A stretch of 64,000 nt of DNA from Adiantum capillus-veneris (lineage: Eukaryota > Streptophyta > Polypodiopsida > Polypodiales > Pteridaceae), in assembly GCA_014529385.2 (NCBI GenBank), contig CM043963.1, forward strand, positions 99,490,412-99,554,411. The letters are read 5' to 3'. Under the pieces are notes generated by a model. It was not told the DNA's origin. It worked only from the letters and a program-made list of their open reading frames with translations, and did not search any database. How positions within the stretch are numbered: the stretch's first letter is position 1; every line of letters starts with the position of its first letter. Positions 14,223 to 24,946 of the stretch are shown here, in pieces. A program made the translations under genes and the position numbers.

Positions 14223-16256
14223 TTGCCCACCCACTCGTTGAACATTTATGCTGAACTAGAAAACATATTTATTCCACTGCCAACTGCAAACACTGGTGCA
14301 CACTATCAAAAAACCAAAACCATATATATATAGAAAACTATACCCTACTATCAAACCTTCAAGTGGGTTTCCCCACCCCCTGCATCACATAGTCCCCTCT
14401 TGGATCAAAAAACCTGCTAGTGGTTCCTTCCACCCATTTGTTATAGCTTTCCATAGTGCCATACCTCAACACATAGACCATCCTCCTTATAGGCCACCCA
14501 TGGCCTCTCTTCAGCACCCCAACCATCTGTTTGCATCCAAACATCTTCAAATAGAGCATTGTCGTGCTCACCACCTTTCTCAACAAGAACATCTGACATA
14601 CTTGACATATCTGACAACATACCTGATCCTCCCTCCCAACCAGAAAAAGTGGAGGCCTCATCCAAGGACTCCTGCACCTATTTGACCAACCATTGCACAA
14701 CTATTTCTACCATCATACCCATCAACTAGAACTCACATACCTCTAGGGGGAGCAAAGATATCACTTGGAATTATCCTTTGTCCACTGTAGACCCTATCTA
14801 CTACACTAGAAGCACTACAATCTTTGGTTCCACGCTCTCTTCTTCAGGCGGTTATACAATCGATTCCAGCATCATCAAGTCCATCATACCCATCAACTAG
14901 AACTCATATACCTCTAGGAGGAGCAAAGATACTGCTTGGAATTATCCTTTGTCCCTAGACCTTGTCTACTGCACTAGAAGCACCACAATCTTTGGCTCCG
15001 TGCTCTCTTCTTCAGCCATTATACACTTGATTACAACATCATCAAACCCTTTTCCTTCCATCACCTACACATAAAGGTCAATGAGCACTATCTACTTGTT
15101 AGCTTCAGCTGCTTTTTCTCCAATCACCTCTTTTACTACTGCATCATGATCTACTAAAGTAGAGAGAAACTCTCCCTACACCACATTATCCTGGTCTTCT
15201 CCAAGCATACCGGCTTACACTCCTCCTTGCTCTTGGCACATGTCTATCGTATCTCCATGCAATTGAATAAGATCAAACTCTTCATACCTTGATTGTGTTG
15301 ACTCTATTTCCCAACTTGTATCTACATCCACAGAGCTACTATCACATGACACATCCTCAACTTCAGTTTTATAGATTTGATTTCATCTGCAAACCATACT
15401 CTTTTCTCTATGAATTCTTCAACAGAGATTGAACAACCATACCTCAATTTGGTAGCACTTCTCTTGTCTGATCTGGAATTGCATTCACCTCTTGAAGAAC
15501 TGGAGCTGGTCTCTCTATAATCCTCTGTATGGGAACCAACCCATCTCTCTGATAGCCCCAACACCCTTGATTCTTCTCGTATAGGCACCTCCCTTTGCAC
15601 CACTTTTTGCTCAACTTCCATTGCTTCAATCTGCTTCGACATCATCGCACCTCACCTGCCACTTCAAAATGTTCTTAGTTTGCCCTTTCGCTAGAGCCAC
15701 CGCTTCCTTCTATGGCACCGGGCCATCCAGCTCCACCTTGTCTCGCACTTCTTCATGCATGCAATAAAAGAATTTGCTCATTTTAAGATAATCCACATTT
15801 GCAACAACAATTACCTTGATCAAATTTTCCCAAAGGGATTCAAACTCCCATATGAATGCCTGAAGATCTGCATCCAGACTTTGCTTCAACCCATCCAGCT
15901 TTCTCTTTACTTCATCCAACTTCACATCTGCTATGAAATTTCTTTGAAAATCCTCTTTGAGTGCTTCATGATCGGCCTTCACTTCTTTAGGTGTTCCAAC
16001 GAACCACCACTTCTCTTTTCCACATACCAAGAGTGGGAAAAGTTGGAATGCACTGTCTTCTCTCAACACACCGCTTTCAACAATCCATAATCTTGTGGCC
16101 ATACCTCCACGTCTTCAACCCCAATGAAAATTGAGAATCCCACGCCATGCTTAGCAACACCTCCTCTTTAAATCTTGTACCTTCTACATCAAAAAAACCG
16201 CCACTTCAATTTCAATCATGAGCATCAACGCATTCCTCCTTGAGGACACCAAAAGA
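14223..16256 (-). pseudogene. Internal region of gag-only element 2 with decayed gag-like frames
   Basis: On the minus strand, 16102-15710 encodes a gag-like segment containing LFPLLVCGKEKWWF, LDADLQAFIWEFESLWE and EVRDKVELDG. 15645-15322 continues with SERWVGSHTE and RSATKLRYGCSISVEEF. The same protein, in pieces, is on the plus strand at 23200-23870, so both are copies of one family. Frames are broken by frameshifts. A TGGTGTCCTCAAGG primer-site-like sequence lies on the minus strand at about 16237-16250. The segment near 14490 is the uninterrupted version of the site hit by the 11.6-kb transposon. No enzyme domains are seen. Confidence 0.65.
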
Positions 16257-17914
16257 TGGAAAGGGGAGCACACTTGGCACACAATCAACACGCCTCTTTA
16301 TAGCCTAGGATATACACAACACATCCAACCACTAGAGCTCATCTTCAAAACTCAATAATCTTATAAGCAATGATGGTTTCAATATGCAAAATAGGACCAT
16401 TTACAAAAATGCTCCAAGACGACACACCCTTGACAAGCACAAACAAGAATCAGTAGCCCTTCAGCTCTGCACAGACATCTCAACTCCATAGCCGCACCTC
16501 GACTCCACACAACCTGGATCAATGCTCAACAACAGAGCCAAATGGCCCCAAAAAATCAAACTGGCCAAAAAGACCTTGAAATGGTGTGTAAACCTCCTTG
16601 TAAAAGGGCCTTTACAAAGCTCAAAAAAATAAAAAATTTGGTATTTTGTAGCTTGTGTAGGTAGATGGAGCCTCATTTGGCATTTTCTGTGCATTGTCCA
16701 CCACTTGGGACTCCTAATTTAGAACATCTTGCTTGCTCCAGACACTCGGCCAATTTTCCATTTTCCACCTCTATGAACTGCCCCTTGGGCCTCAACATCT
16801 CGCTCTCCCCTTACCACATGAACCACCACTTGAGGAGAGCAACAACGAGTCCATCGTTGCTCACCCTCTCTCTCTTCAAAAATGTTGCTTGTAGGTGCAT
16901 GTGAACCAGCGTTGAACGGAGCGCCATGTCAGCATGTCAAACCAACACCGTTGATGGAAACTAATGACACCAGCAGCACCACCACTGCATATGGGACCAA
17001 TCCCTCATAACATGTGGCAAGCTCGGATAGTTCCACCCCAAACTCCATAAAAGTCACCATAACATCTTCAATAAAAACGTGTTTTTTGACCCTAGCTTCA
17101 ACTGCATGCCAATGGTTGCACAGACATCCAATCATCGAGCCATCAAAACCACCCCAAACCTGGACTATATCACTCCGATTCTACATGTTCTCCCCACATT
17201 CCATCCTCCACATGACTTCGAACCGTGTTCCCCAACTTGGGAAAAAAACATATGATCCATTTCAATTGCCAACTGACCCAAAATTCAGTAGGCCGTATCT
17301 TGACAACCATAGCTGTAATTGACACGCTGATTCTTCCTGTCAGCTCCATATGTTATCCTCTATCTTCCCAAACCTCATTGAGATTCAAAAAACATATGTA
17401 GGTACACCGATGATGCGACCAAGCCGGCACAGAACTGTCCCCCGATGAAACGTCATCTCCTAATATCTCTCCCATCCTGGCTCTGATTGATGATTTGAAA
17501 AGACCGACATGCTCCAACGTTCAAGCTCTACACATCTGTCACTTCAAAATTGCTCTCACTACTTGTCCTCATTTTCCATGTCTGTCCTGGATGTGCAATC
17601 ATCTCCAACTTTGAACTTCCATATCTTGCACATCGTGGCTCTGTTTGATGACATGTCTGGACCTGCTTGTAGATACTTCAAGCTCTACATATCCAAGAAA
17701 AAAACTAGACTTGTGACCATCTTTAATTGCCACCCCATTAGGATCTTTCTGTAGTTCCTTTTTGTTCTATAAACCGCATCAAACATACACAACCACTTCT
17801 ACTTGCCTTCCCAGGCTCTTTCCATATGCTTTATCTCTCTGTCATGCACATGTTAACCTACACATACCTATTGGTACGATCTTCTATGGTCGACTAACTT
17901 TGGTTGCACCATCG
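16257..17914 (-). repeat. 5' LTR of minus-strand gag-only element 2
   Basis: It starts TGGAAAGGGGAGCAC, contains the CAACACGCCTCTTTATAGCC block, and ends GCACCATCG at the place matching ACACCATCA in the left LTR. Its body is shared with 1263-2778 and, in opposite orientation, with 21278-23002. Frames on either strand are shadows. Confidence 0.65.
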
Positions 17915-18894
17915 TATGCATGTTGTGAAACTATATTCTATACATTTCTATGTATGCGTATATGTTTTAATATTTTATAACTTTGAATAGGTAAAAACAA
18001 TTTAAATTCTAGGAGACACCTTTTTGAGTTGATTATAGTATGCATGCTATGAAATTATATTGTACACATTACAAAAATTGGTACTAACTAGTATAGTGTT
18101 CCTGTTGCAAAATTTAAATTATATACAATACTAGGTAATATGCATGTATGTTTGAATGTGCTACAACCTTGAGCAAGTAAAAAAACTAGATTAGGTGTTT
18201 TGAGAGGAACATTGTTGAGAGGCATATAGTATGCATGCTATAAAATTATATTCTACACAATAATGAATTTGGTACTAAATAATGTCCAATTTACTATTAG
18301 TTAGTATAGTATGCATGTTGGGAATTATAGTCCATACAATACCAAAACTTTGATGGGTTGATAGTTACTGTACTTTTGGTAGTTATGAAAGATCTTATAG
18401 TTTTGGCAGTTTGGCTAGTGCTAGTAGTTTTAAAGTTTTGGTAGACTGTACTTTTGGTAGTTTTGAAAGATCTTATAGTTTTGGCAGTTTGGCTAGTGCT
18501 AATAGTTTTGAAAGTTTTGGTAGTTGTCTAGTAGGTTTATTATTATTTTTGATAGGTTTGGTTCTTCTAAAACTTTTGGTAGTTCTAATTTTTACTGATA
18601 AAAGACTCTAGTTGGGGTAATTTTGGTTAAGTTTGGGTACTTTAGGTAGTTCTAATTAATTTGGTAGTTCTGGTATTTTTTGGCATTTTTCCCTCAAATG
18701 AGGTGCTTTTGGTAGCTGTCTGATGGGTTTGTTGGTCTTTGTAGTACTAATTTTTTGGTAGGTTTGATGCTTCTAGAAATTTTATACATTAAAAATTTTG
18801 GTACTTCCGAGAGTTTCAAGTTTTGTTGATAAAAATAGTTGGGGTACTTTTAGTAGTTTTGGTATTGTTTGATATTTTATGTCACGGATATGAG
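17915..18894. repeat. AT-rich region with a 78-bp tandem duplication (18371-18526)
   Basis: Two units starting TACTTTTGGTAGTTATGAAAG and the like (18371, 18449) repeat with few differences. Around them the sequence is a loose array of the word TTTTGGTAGTT. No gene is supported; the short frame across the array only encodes Ser/Phe/Gly repeats of the DNA. Confidence 0.8.
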
Positions 18895-18955
18895 CTCTTA
18901 GAATAGTTCTAAGAACTAGAAGAAGAATCTAGAACGTTTTGAACAATCTAAAATG

Positions 18956-18973
18956 TTCTAGACCATTCTAGAA
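18956..18973. promoter_or_regulatory. Heat-shock-element-like four-unit array
   Basis: The units TTC-ta-GAc-ca-TTC-ta-GAA follow the 5-bp alternating GAA/TTC spacing of heat-shock elements, with one mismatch in the second unit. Looser GAA/TTC words continue from 18905 to 19095. Confidence 0.5.
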
Positions 18974-18987
18974 ACATCTATAATCTA

Positions 18988-19000
18988 GAAGGTTCCAGAA
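18988..19000. promoter_or_regulatory. Three-unit heat-shock element, perfect match
   Basis: GAA-gg-TTC-ca-GAA is an exact GAAnnTTCnnGAA heat-shock-factor site. It lies about 160 bp upstream of the TATA box at 19158. TTCTAGAA-type words are locally enriched, so chance is less likely than for an isolated site, but the repeat-like composition means function is not shown. Confidence 0.55.
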
Positions 19001-19157
19001 GTATAAATAAGAATCTAGAAGGTCCAAGAAGCATCTTGAAGAGTTTGGAAGATCCTAGAAGACTCTAGAAGAACTCGAATCTTCTAGTTCTTCCTTTTAG
19101 ATCTACAAAGTTCTAAAAGGGAGAACCTAAAGAATTGTTAACCTCCTTAGACTGTGA

Positions 19158-19166
19158 TATAAATAG
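19158..19166 (+). promoter_or_regulatory. Putative TATA box of an LTR-like promoter
   Basis: TATAAATAG matches the plant TATA consensus. It lies 3' of the GAA/TTC cluster and about 500 bp 5' of a gag-like scrap at 19668, the arrangement of a retrotransposon 5' LTR promoter. A second TATAAATA at 19002-19009 abuts the heat-shock site and is less well placed. Confidence 0.5.
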
Positions 19167-19667
19167 AGTTCTTTGTCTACAAGCCCCTCAGTCTTGCCAA
19201 CACTAGTTGTGTGAGGATTCTACAAGGTAAGTTCTCCTCTAGTTCTTGTCTTGTATTCAATTATGGTTCTTGTAATATAGTCTTGCTTTGCACTCCAATC
19301 TTGAAATCCAAGTCTTGTATCAAGTATCGAGTTCTCTTGTATCATAATCAATTCCAAGATCTTGTATATTGTGAGACCCTTCTCTTGCTCTTCTTTAACT
19401 CAAGATGCACTCGTTAGCATTTTGGCAAGTCTCCACTTCTTAATCTTTCCTAGATATGGAGTCCGTATTGAAATATGTAGTGTCCGCCTTGAAAAACTTG
19501 CAACAACAATTTTAAGAGCTACATGAGAGTAATGCACAATTACAAGCAGACAAATGCACTCCTTAAGTTTGGTGGTGCAAAACTTCAAAGAGCTATACAA
19601 AGCTAATCATATCCATAATCAAACCATATCTTGAGAAAAATTACTACAAAATAAAAAGGAACCCAAG

Positions 19668-19862
19668 GTGAGCCTACCTAAAAAGCTTGATGGGGTGAGA
19701 TCAAAGTTTACATTCTTCCTCCTACAAGTGAAGTTTTTCATATGCATGCAACTTGAGTGTTATCCTAATGATGGAGCTTCTCACGTTGGTTTCACTGGCA
19801 CACTCCTCTCAGGTATGACCATCTCTTGGTTTGCACCCCTACTTGAAAGTTTGTGTAGATGA
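19668..19862 (+). pseudogene. Gag fragment of a Ty3/gypsy-like element
   Basis: The frame reads LPKKLDGVRSKFTFFLLQVK, then ECYPNDGASHVGFTGTLLSG and SWFAPLLE. This follows the gag pattern (PxKFDGxRxKFxxFxxQ ... YPxDxxxVxxxxxLLxGxAxxWFxPLLE) of gypsy-type elements. It ends at a stop and has no flanking gag or pol, so it is a truncated remnant, perhaps driven by the LTR-like promoter at 18900-19200. From 19863 to 20736 no gene is seen. Confidence 0.65.
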
Positions 19863-20736
19863 TGGTGCAAAAATCTTGTCTAATGGACACTCTGAGTTCC
19901 CAATTTTAATACTAAATTGTAATTTGTAACAATCACATTTTTGTAAAGTTGTAAATCACGGGAACTCAGCTCAGGGCCTTTTTTTCAAGAAGCCCTAGGT
20001 TTAAAGGTCAAAATATAAGGGAGAGACAAATTTTTTTGGATAAGAACTGTATGAGTTGAGTTAATACTATATAGAACAATCTTGTTATCATCATCTTACT
20101 ATCATTTTGGTAATCCAAATCAGCTTTTGAAAATTTCATTGTGTTTCTGTCCTCTTGCTCTGCTAGTCTGGATTAAATTTGGTATCCAAACAAGCCACAA
20201 ATTTGGGATTATTCTTCAAAGAACCTATCCTAGTTGTTGACAAAATCTAGAGTGCAAGTCTTGCCAAAATTGGATTGCAATCCATGTACCTTTTGGTAGT
20301 TCTAGACCAAAAAGCTATACACTGTATAATGCTAGAATAGAGAAGCATAGCTAAGAGGGTTTGGTCATCCAAAGATTTCAATAAAATAGAAGAACCTAAA
20401 ATCAAACAAAAAGTTGAAAATTGCTTGGCATATTCTGATCCTCTAGCAAAGAGTCAATTGGAAAATAGTAGAGGAGATCTCCTAAATTCAGAGAGAGTAA
20501 GCACTTGACCAAGTTTCAAACTTCAATGAGAAGAAACTTGCATTGTGATCCATATTTCTTGACAAATTGAGAAATTGACAATGTAATTAACATAGAGGGT
20601 AGTCACCTCATAAAATATCAAGGGAAAAGCTTACCAAAATTGGATCCTAATCTAAATATTTTATTAGACAATGACAAGGTTGATACCCCAAGTAAACATA
20701 GTCATAGGAAGTCCATTGGTGTTCTCTAAACAAAAA

Positions 20737-20822
20737 TTTGGTTCCATAAAAGTTAAAAGTGTATCAAACACTTTTATGGAACCAAATAAAATGTTCTAAG
20801 TAAAATTTGGTTCCATAAAAGT
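20737..20822. repeat. 17-bp inverted repeat with a third direct copy
   Basis: TTTGGTTCCATAAAAGT at 20737-20753 is followed by its exact reverse complement at 20770-20786 and by another direct copy at 20806-20822. The first two could form a hairpin with a 16-base loop. It may be a small terminal-inverted-repeat relic. No gene is seen from here to 21277. Confidence 0.9.
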
Positions 20823-21277
20823 GTGTCAAACACTCTCGATAGGGTTTTAAAGTTTGGACTTGACAACTTGTATATATGATCAAAGTTTGTTGCAAATAGC
20901 AAGGAACTTAAGAACCCTTGATTGCTGGCTACATTTCAAGCTAGGATTCAAGGGTTTTAGATGAATTGTATCCATAGGAAGGAGGCAAATAGAACCTCAA
21001 TATCCATGTAACAAGTTGGGATTTTAGTTTGAAACTTTGCTACAAAATTTACGTGATTCTAAGGTTAAGAAGGTTTTATCAGTTTAGAAATCCGATCCAA
21101 GGAGATAGGGTTTGTAGTGTGCCCACTAATGAGAGTGCAAACCAAGGGGTATTGAGTAGGTAGATAACATTTTGGAATTGGATACCTCCTCTGGAAAATC
21201 CTTCAAAATCATGTCAAAAACATCAGTTCATGTGAGCATTCAGAGTGAAGACGAAGTTATCAAAACCTCTACTGCAA

Positions 21278-23002
21278 AATGTCGGCCTTTTCAAATCATC
21301 AATTGGAGCCCGGATGGGATAGATATTAGGAGATCAAGTTCCCTGCCGGCTTGGTTGCCTCTATCGATGTACCTACATATGTTTTTTGAATATTGATGAG
21401 GTCTGGGAAGATAGAGGATAACATATGGAGCTGACAGGAAGAATTGACATGTCAATTGAAGCTACGGTTTGTCAAGACACGGCCCACTGAAGTTTGGGTC
21501 AGTTGGCAATTGAAATGGGTATGATGTTTCTTTTCCAAGTTGCGAAACTCGGTTTGAGGCCATGTGGAGGATCAAATGTAGGAAGAACATGTAGAATTGG
21601 AGTAAGATGGTTCAGGTTTGGGGTGATTTTGATGGCCCAATGATTGGATGTCTGTGCAGCCATTGGCATGCAGTTGAAGCTAGGGTCAAAAAACAAGTTT
21701 TTATTGAAGATGTTATGGTGACTTTTTTGGAGTTTGGGGTGGAGCTACCCGAGCCTACCACATGTCATGAGGGATTGGTCCCATATGTAGTGTTGGTGCC
21801 TCTGGTATCATTAGTTGCCATCGACGTGTTGGTTTGACATGCTGACATGGTGCTCGGTTCAAGGCTGGTCACATGCGCTTGCATGCAACATATTTGAAGA
21901 GAGAGAGGGTGAGCAACGATGGAGCCGTTGTTGCTCTCCTCAAGTGGTGGTTCATGTGGTAAGGGGAGAGCGAGATGTCGAGGCCCAAGGGGTAGCTCAC
22001 AAAGGTGGAAAATGGAAAATACATCGAGTGTTCGAAGCAACAGGATGTTCTAAAGTAGGAGTGCCAAGTGGTGGAGAATGCACAAAAAATGCCAAATGAG
22101 GCTCTAGTTGCCTGCACAAGCTATAAAATACCAATTTTTTGTAAAGGTCCTTCTATAGGGAGGTTTACACACCATTTCAAGGTCTTTTTGGCTAATTTGG
22201 TTTTTCTGGGCCATTTTGCTCTGCGATTGAGCATTGAGCCAGGTTGTGTGGAGTCGAGGTGAGGCTATGGAGTTGAGGTGTCTGTGCGGAGCCGAAGGGC
22301 TGTTGATTCTTGTTTTGTGCTCACCGAGGGTGTGCTGGCTTGGAGGATCTTTTTAAATGGTCCTATTTTGCATATTGAAACCATCATTGCCATGCATCTT
22401 TTGCCAATTCCCCCTTTCCCCTTATCTTCTCTGTTGTGTGCATGTGTTTTTGGGCATGTGTTAGCAATTGTTCCCCCCCCTCCCCCCCCCAATGGACCAG
22501 TCTCTTGTGCACAAAGAGATTGAGAGAGGTTTTGTGTGTGGTGAAGGCAGTGAATCGTGTTGTACGGGGTGATTTCTTGGGGGTTGCACTATGTAATCAT
22601 GTTAATGTATGACGTGAGCTCAAAAGGAGGGGTTTTAAAATGCAAAAAAATAAGCAATTTAATAGAGATACATTACAATAAGGGGTTTTTATATTCAATT
22701 TTAGAAAAAAATTCCTTGAATAAAGGGTCATTTTATTTATTGCAACATGTGAAAAAGAGGAGTTTTTTTAATACCCCGCGAATGCACGTTATATAGGAGG
22801 TACTGAACGATGAACCCCTCGAGGGTGATTGGGCTTTGTTTGTGCTGTCACATCAAGAGTGTGCATATGGTTGAGTGAAAACGACGGTTTGCCTATGAGA
22901 TTATTGAGTTTTGAAGATGAACTCTACTGGTTAGAGGTGTTTTGTATATCCTCGGCTATAAAGAGGCGTGTTGATTGTGTGCCAAGTGTGCTCCCCTTTC
23001 CA
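21278..23002 (+). repeat. 5' LTR (type Y) of the plus-strand retroelement array
   Basis: This is the reverse complement of the 16257-17914 LTR over most of its length, truncated on the left. It ends CTCCCCTTTCCA at 23002, followed five bases later by the primer-site-like TGGTGTCCTCAAGG (23008-23021). A C-rich run interrupts it at 22471-22490. The frames in it are shadows of the repeat. Confidence 0.65.
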
Positions 23003-24653
23003 TCTTCTGGTGTCCTCAAGGAGGAGTGCACTGATGCTCATGATTGAAGTTGAAGTGGCGGTTTTGTCAATGTCAAAGGTACAAGGTTTGAAGAGGAGGT
23101 GTTGCTAAGCATGGTGTGGTCAGGATTCCCAATTTTCAATAGGGTTGAAGACACAGAGGTATAGCTACAAGATTATGGAATGTTCTTGTTGAAAGCGGTG
23201 TGTCGAGAGAAGATGGTGTATTCCAAGTTTTCCCACTCTTGGTATGTGGAAAAGAGAAGCGGTGGTTTGATGGACTACCTGAAAAGGTCAACGCCGATCA
23301 TGAAGTGCTCAAAGAAGATTTTCAAATCAAGTTCATAGAAGATGTGTGGTTGGATGAATTAAAGAGAAAGCTGGATGGGTTGAAGCAAGTTTGGATGCAG
23401 ATCTTCAGGTATTCACACGGGAGTTTGAATCCCTTTGGGAAAAGTTGATCAAGGTAACTTCTGTTCCAAATGTGAATTATCTTAAAATGACAAATTTTTT
23501 TTACTGCTTGCATGAAGAAGTGCGAGACAAGGTGGAGCTGGATGGCGCGGTGTCATACAAGGAAGCATGCCTCTAGTGAAAGGGCAGACCAAGAAAATTT
23601 TGAAGAAGTGGCAGGTGAGGCAGAGTTTGCGAGATGTGGTGATGTTGAAGCAGATTGAAGCAATGGAAGTTGAGAAAAAAGTGGTGCGAAGGGAGGTGCA
23701 TGTACGAGAAGAATCAAGGGTGTTGGGGCTACAAAGAGATGGGTTCCCATACAAAGGATTCCAAAGAGAGCAGTTCTAGTTCTGCAAGAGGTGAATGCAG
23801 TTCCAAATTAGACAAGAGAGATGCTACCAAATTGAGATATGGTTGTTCAGTCTCTGTTGAAGAATGCTAGAGAGTAAAGAGTATGGTTTGCAAATGAAAT
23901 CAAAGCTATGAAGTTGGAGGAGATTCTCGAGCTAGAAACTGAAATCGAGGATGTTTTGTGTGATAGTAGCTCTATGGATGTAGATAGGAGTTGGGAAATA
24001 GAGTCAACCCAATCAAGGTATGAAGAGTTTGATCTTATTCAATTTCATGGAGATACGATAGACATGTGTGAAGAGCAAGGAGGAGTGCAAGCCAGTATTC
24101 TTGAAGAAAACCAAGATAATGCGCTGTAGGGAGAGTTTTTCTCTACTTTGTAGAGCTTGATGCAGTAGTAGAAGAGGTGATTGGACAGGAAGCAGCTGAT
24201 GCTGACAAGCAGATAGTGCTCATTGACCTTGAGGAGGAGGTGATGGAAGGAAAAGGGCTTGATGATGGTGGAATTGAGTGTATAACCACTAAAGAAGAGA
24301 GCATGGAGCCAAATATTGTGGTGATTCCAGTGTAGTAGACATGGTCTATGGTGGACAAAGGATAATTCCAAGTGGTATCTTTGCTCCCCCTATAGGTATG
24401 TGAGTTCTAGTTGATGGGTATGTGGTAGAAATAGTTGTGCCAGTGGTTGGTCAGACAAGTGCATAAGTCCTTGGATGAAGCCTCCACTTTTGTTGGTTGA
24501 GAGGGAGCATCAGGTATGTTGTCAGATATGTCAAGTATGCCAGATGTTCTTGTTGAGCAAGGTGGTGAGCATGACGGTGCTCTATTCGAAGATGTTTGGA
24601 TGCAAACAGATGCTTGGTTTGCTGAAGACAAGCCACCATGGGTGGCCTGTAAG
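23003..24653 (+). pseudogene. Internal region of the plus-strand gag-only element, left half
   Basis: Frames at 23200-23448 and 23391-23576 encode FPLLVCGKEKRWF, LDELKRKLDGLKQ, FTREFESLWEKLIKV and EEVRDKVELDGAVS; 23655-23870 gives RDATKLRYGCSVSVEE. They match the minus-strand copy at 15322-16102. Frameshifts at about 23390 and 23580 and several stops break it. The internal region is cut at 24653/24654 by the 11.6-kb transposon and resumes at 36246. Confidence 0.65.
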
Positions 24654-24686
24654 CATTAGGAAATTTCGGAGGTCATTTGGAGGGCC
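24654..24686 (+). repeat. Left terminal inverted repeat
   Basis: 33 bp, starting CATTAGGAAATTTC and containing GAGGTCATTTGGAGG. It matches the right end inverted, with mismatches only at positions 15 and 31. Similarity stops sharply after position 33. Confidence 0.92.
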
Positions 24687-24946
24687 TTCTAAGAAAATGT
24701 ATTTTTTGCACTCTCTCTCTAGAAAAAATGGCAAATAAAAGAGCTGGGTCTTTCATGGTAAAAGTTCAAAAAGTGTACTTTAAGTAGATTCCTTACTCTT
24801 CTGAACATTCGTTCGTAGTGATTGAGGGATAATCCTCTTTTCAGTTGCATTGAATGAACCTCGTCAATATGGAGGGAATGAGGCTAACATGGAGGGACGA
24901 AGGCGCAACCGCTATTCACTTTCCATTAAACCTGCACATTTGACTA

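Noticed and set aside
19002-19009. TATAAATA as the promoter TATA box
   Set aside because: It abuts the heat-shock-like site with one base between; the box at 19158 has better spacing and context.
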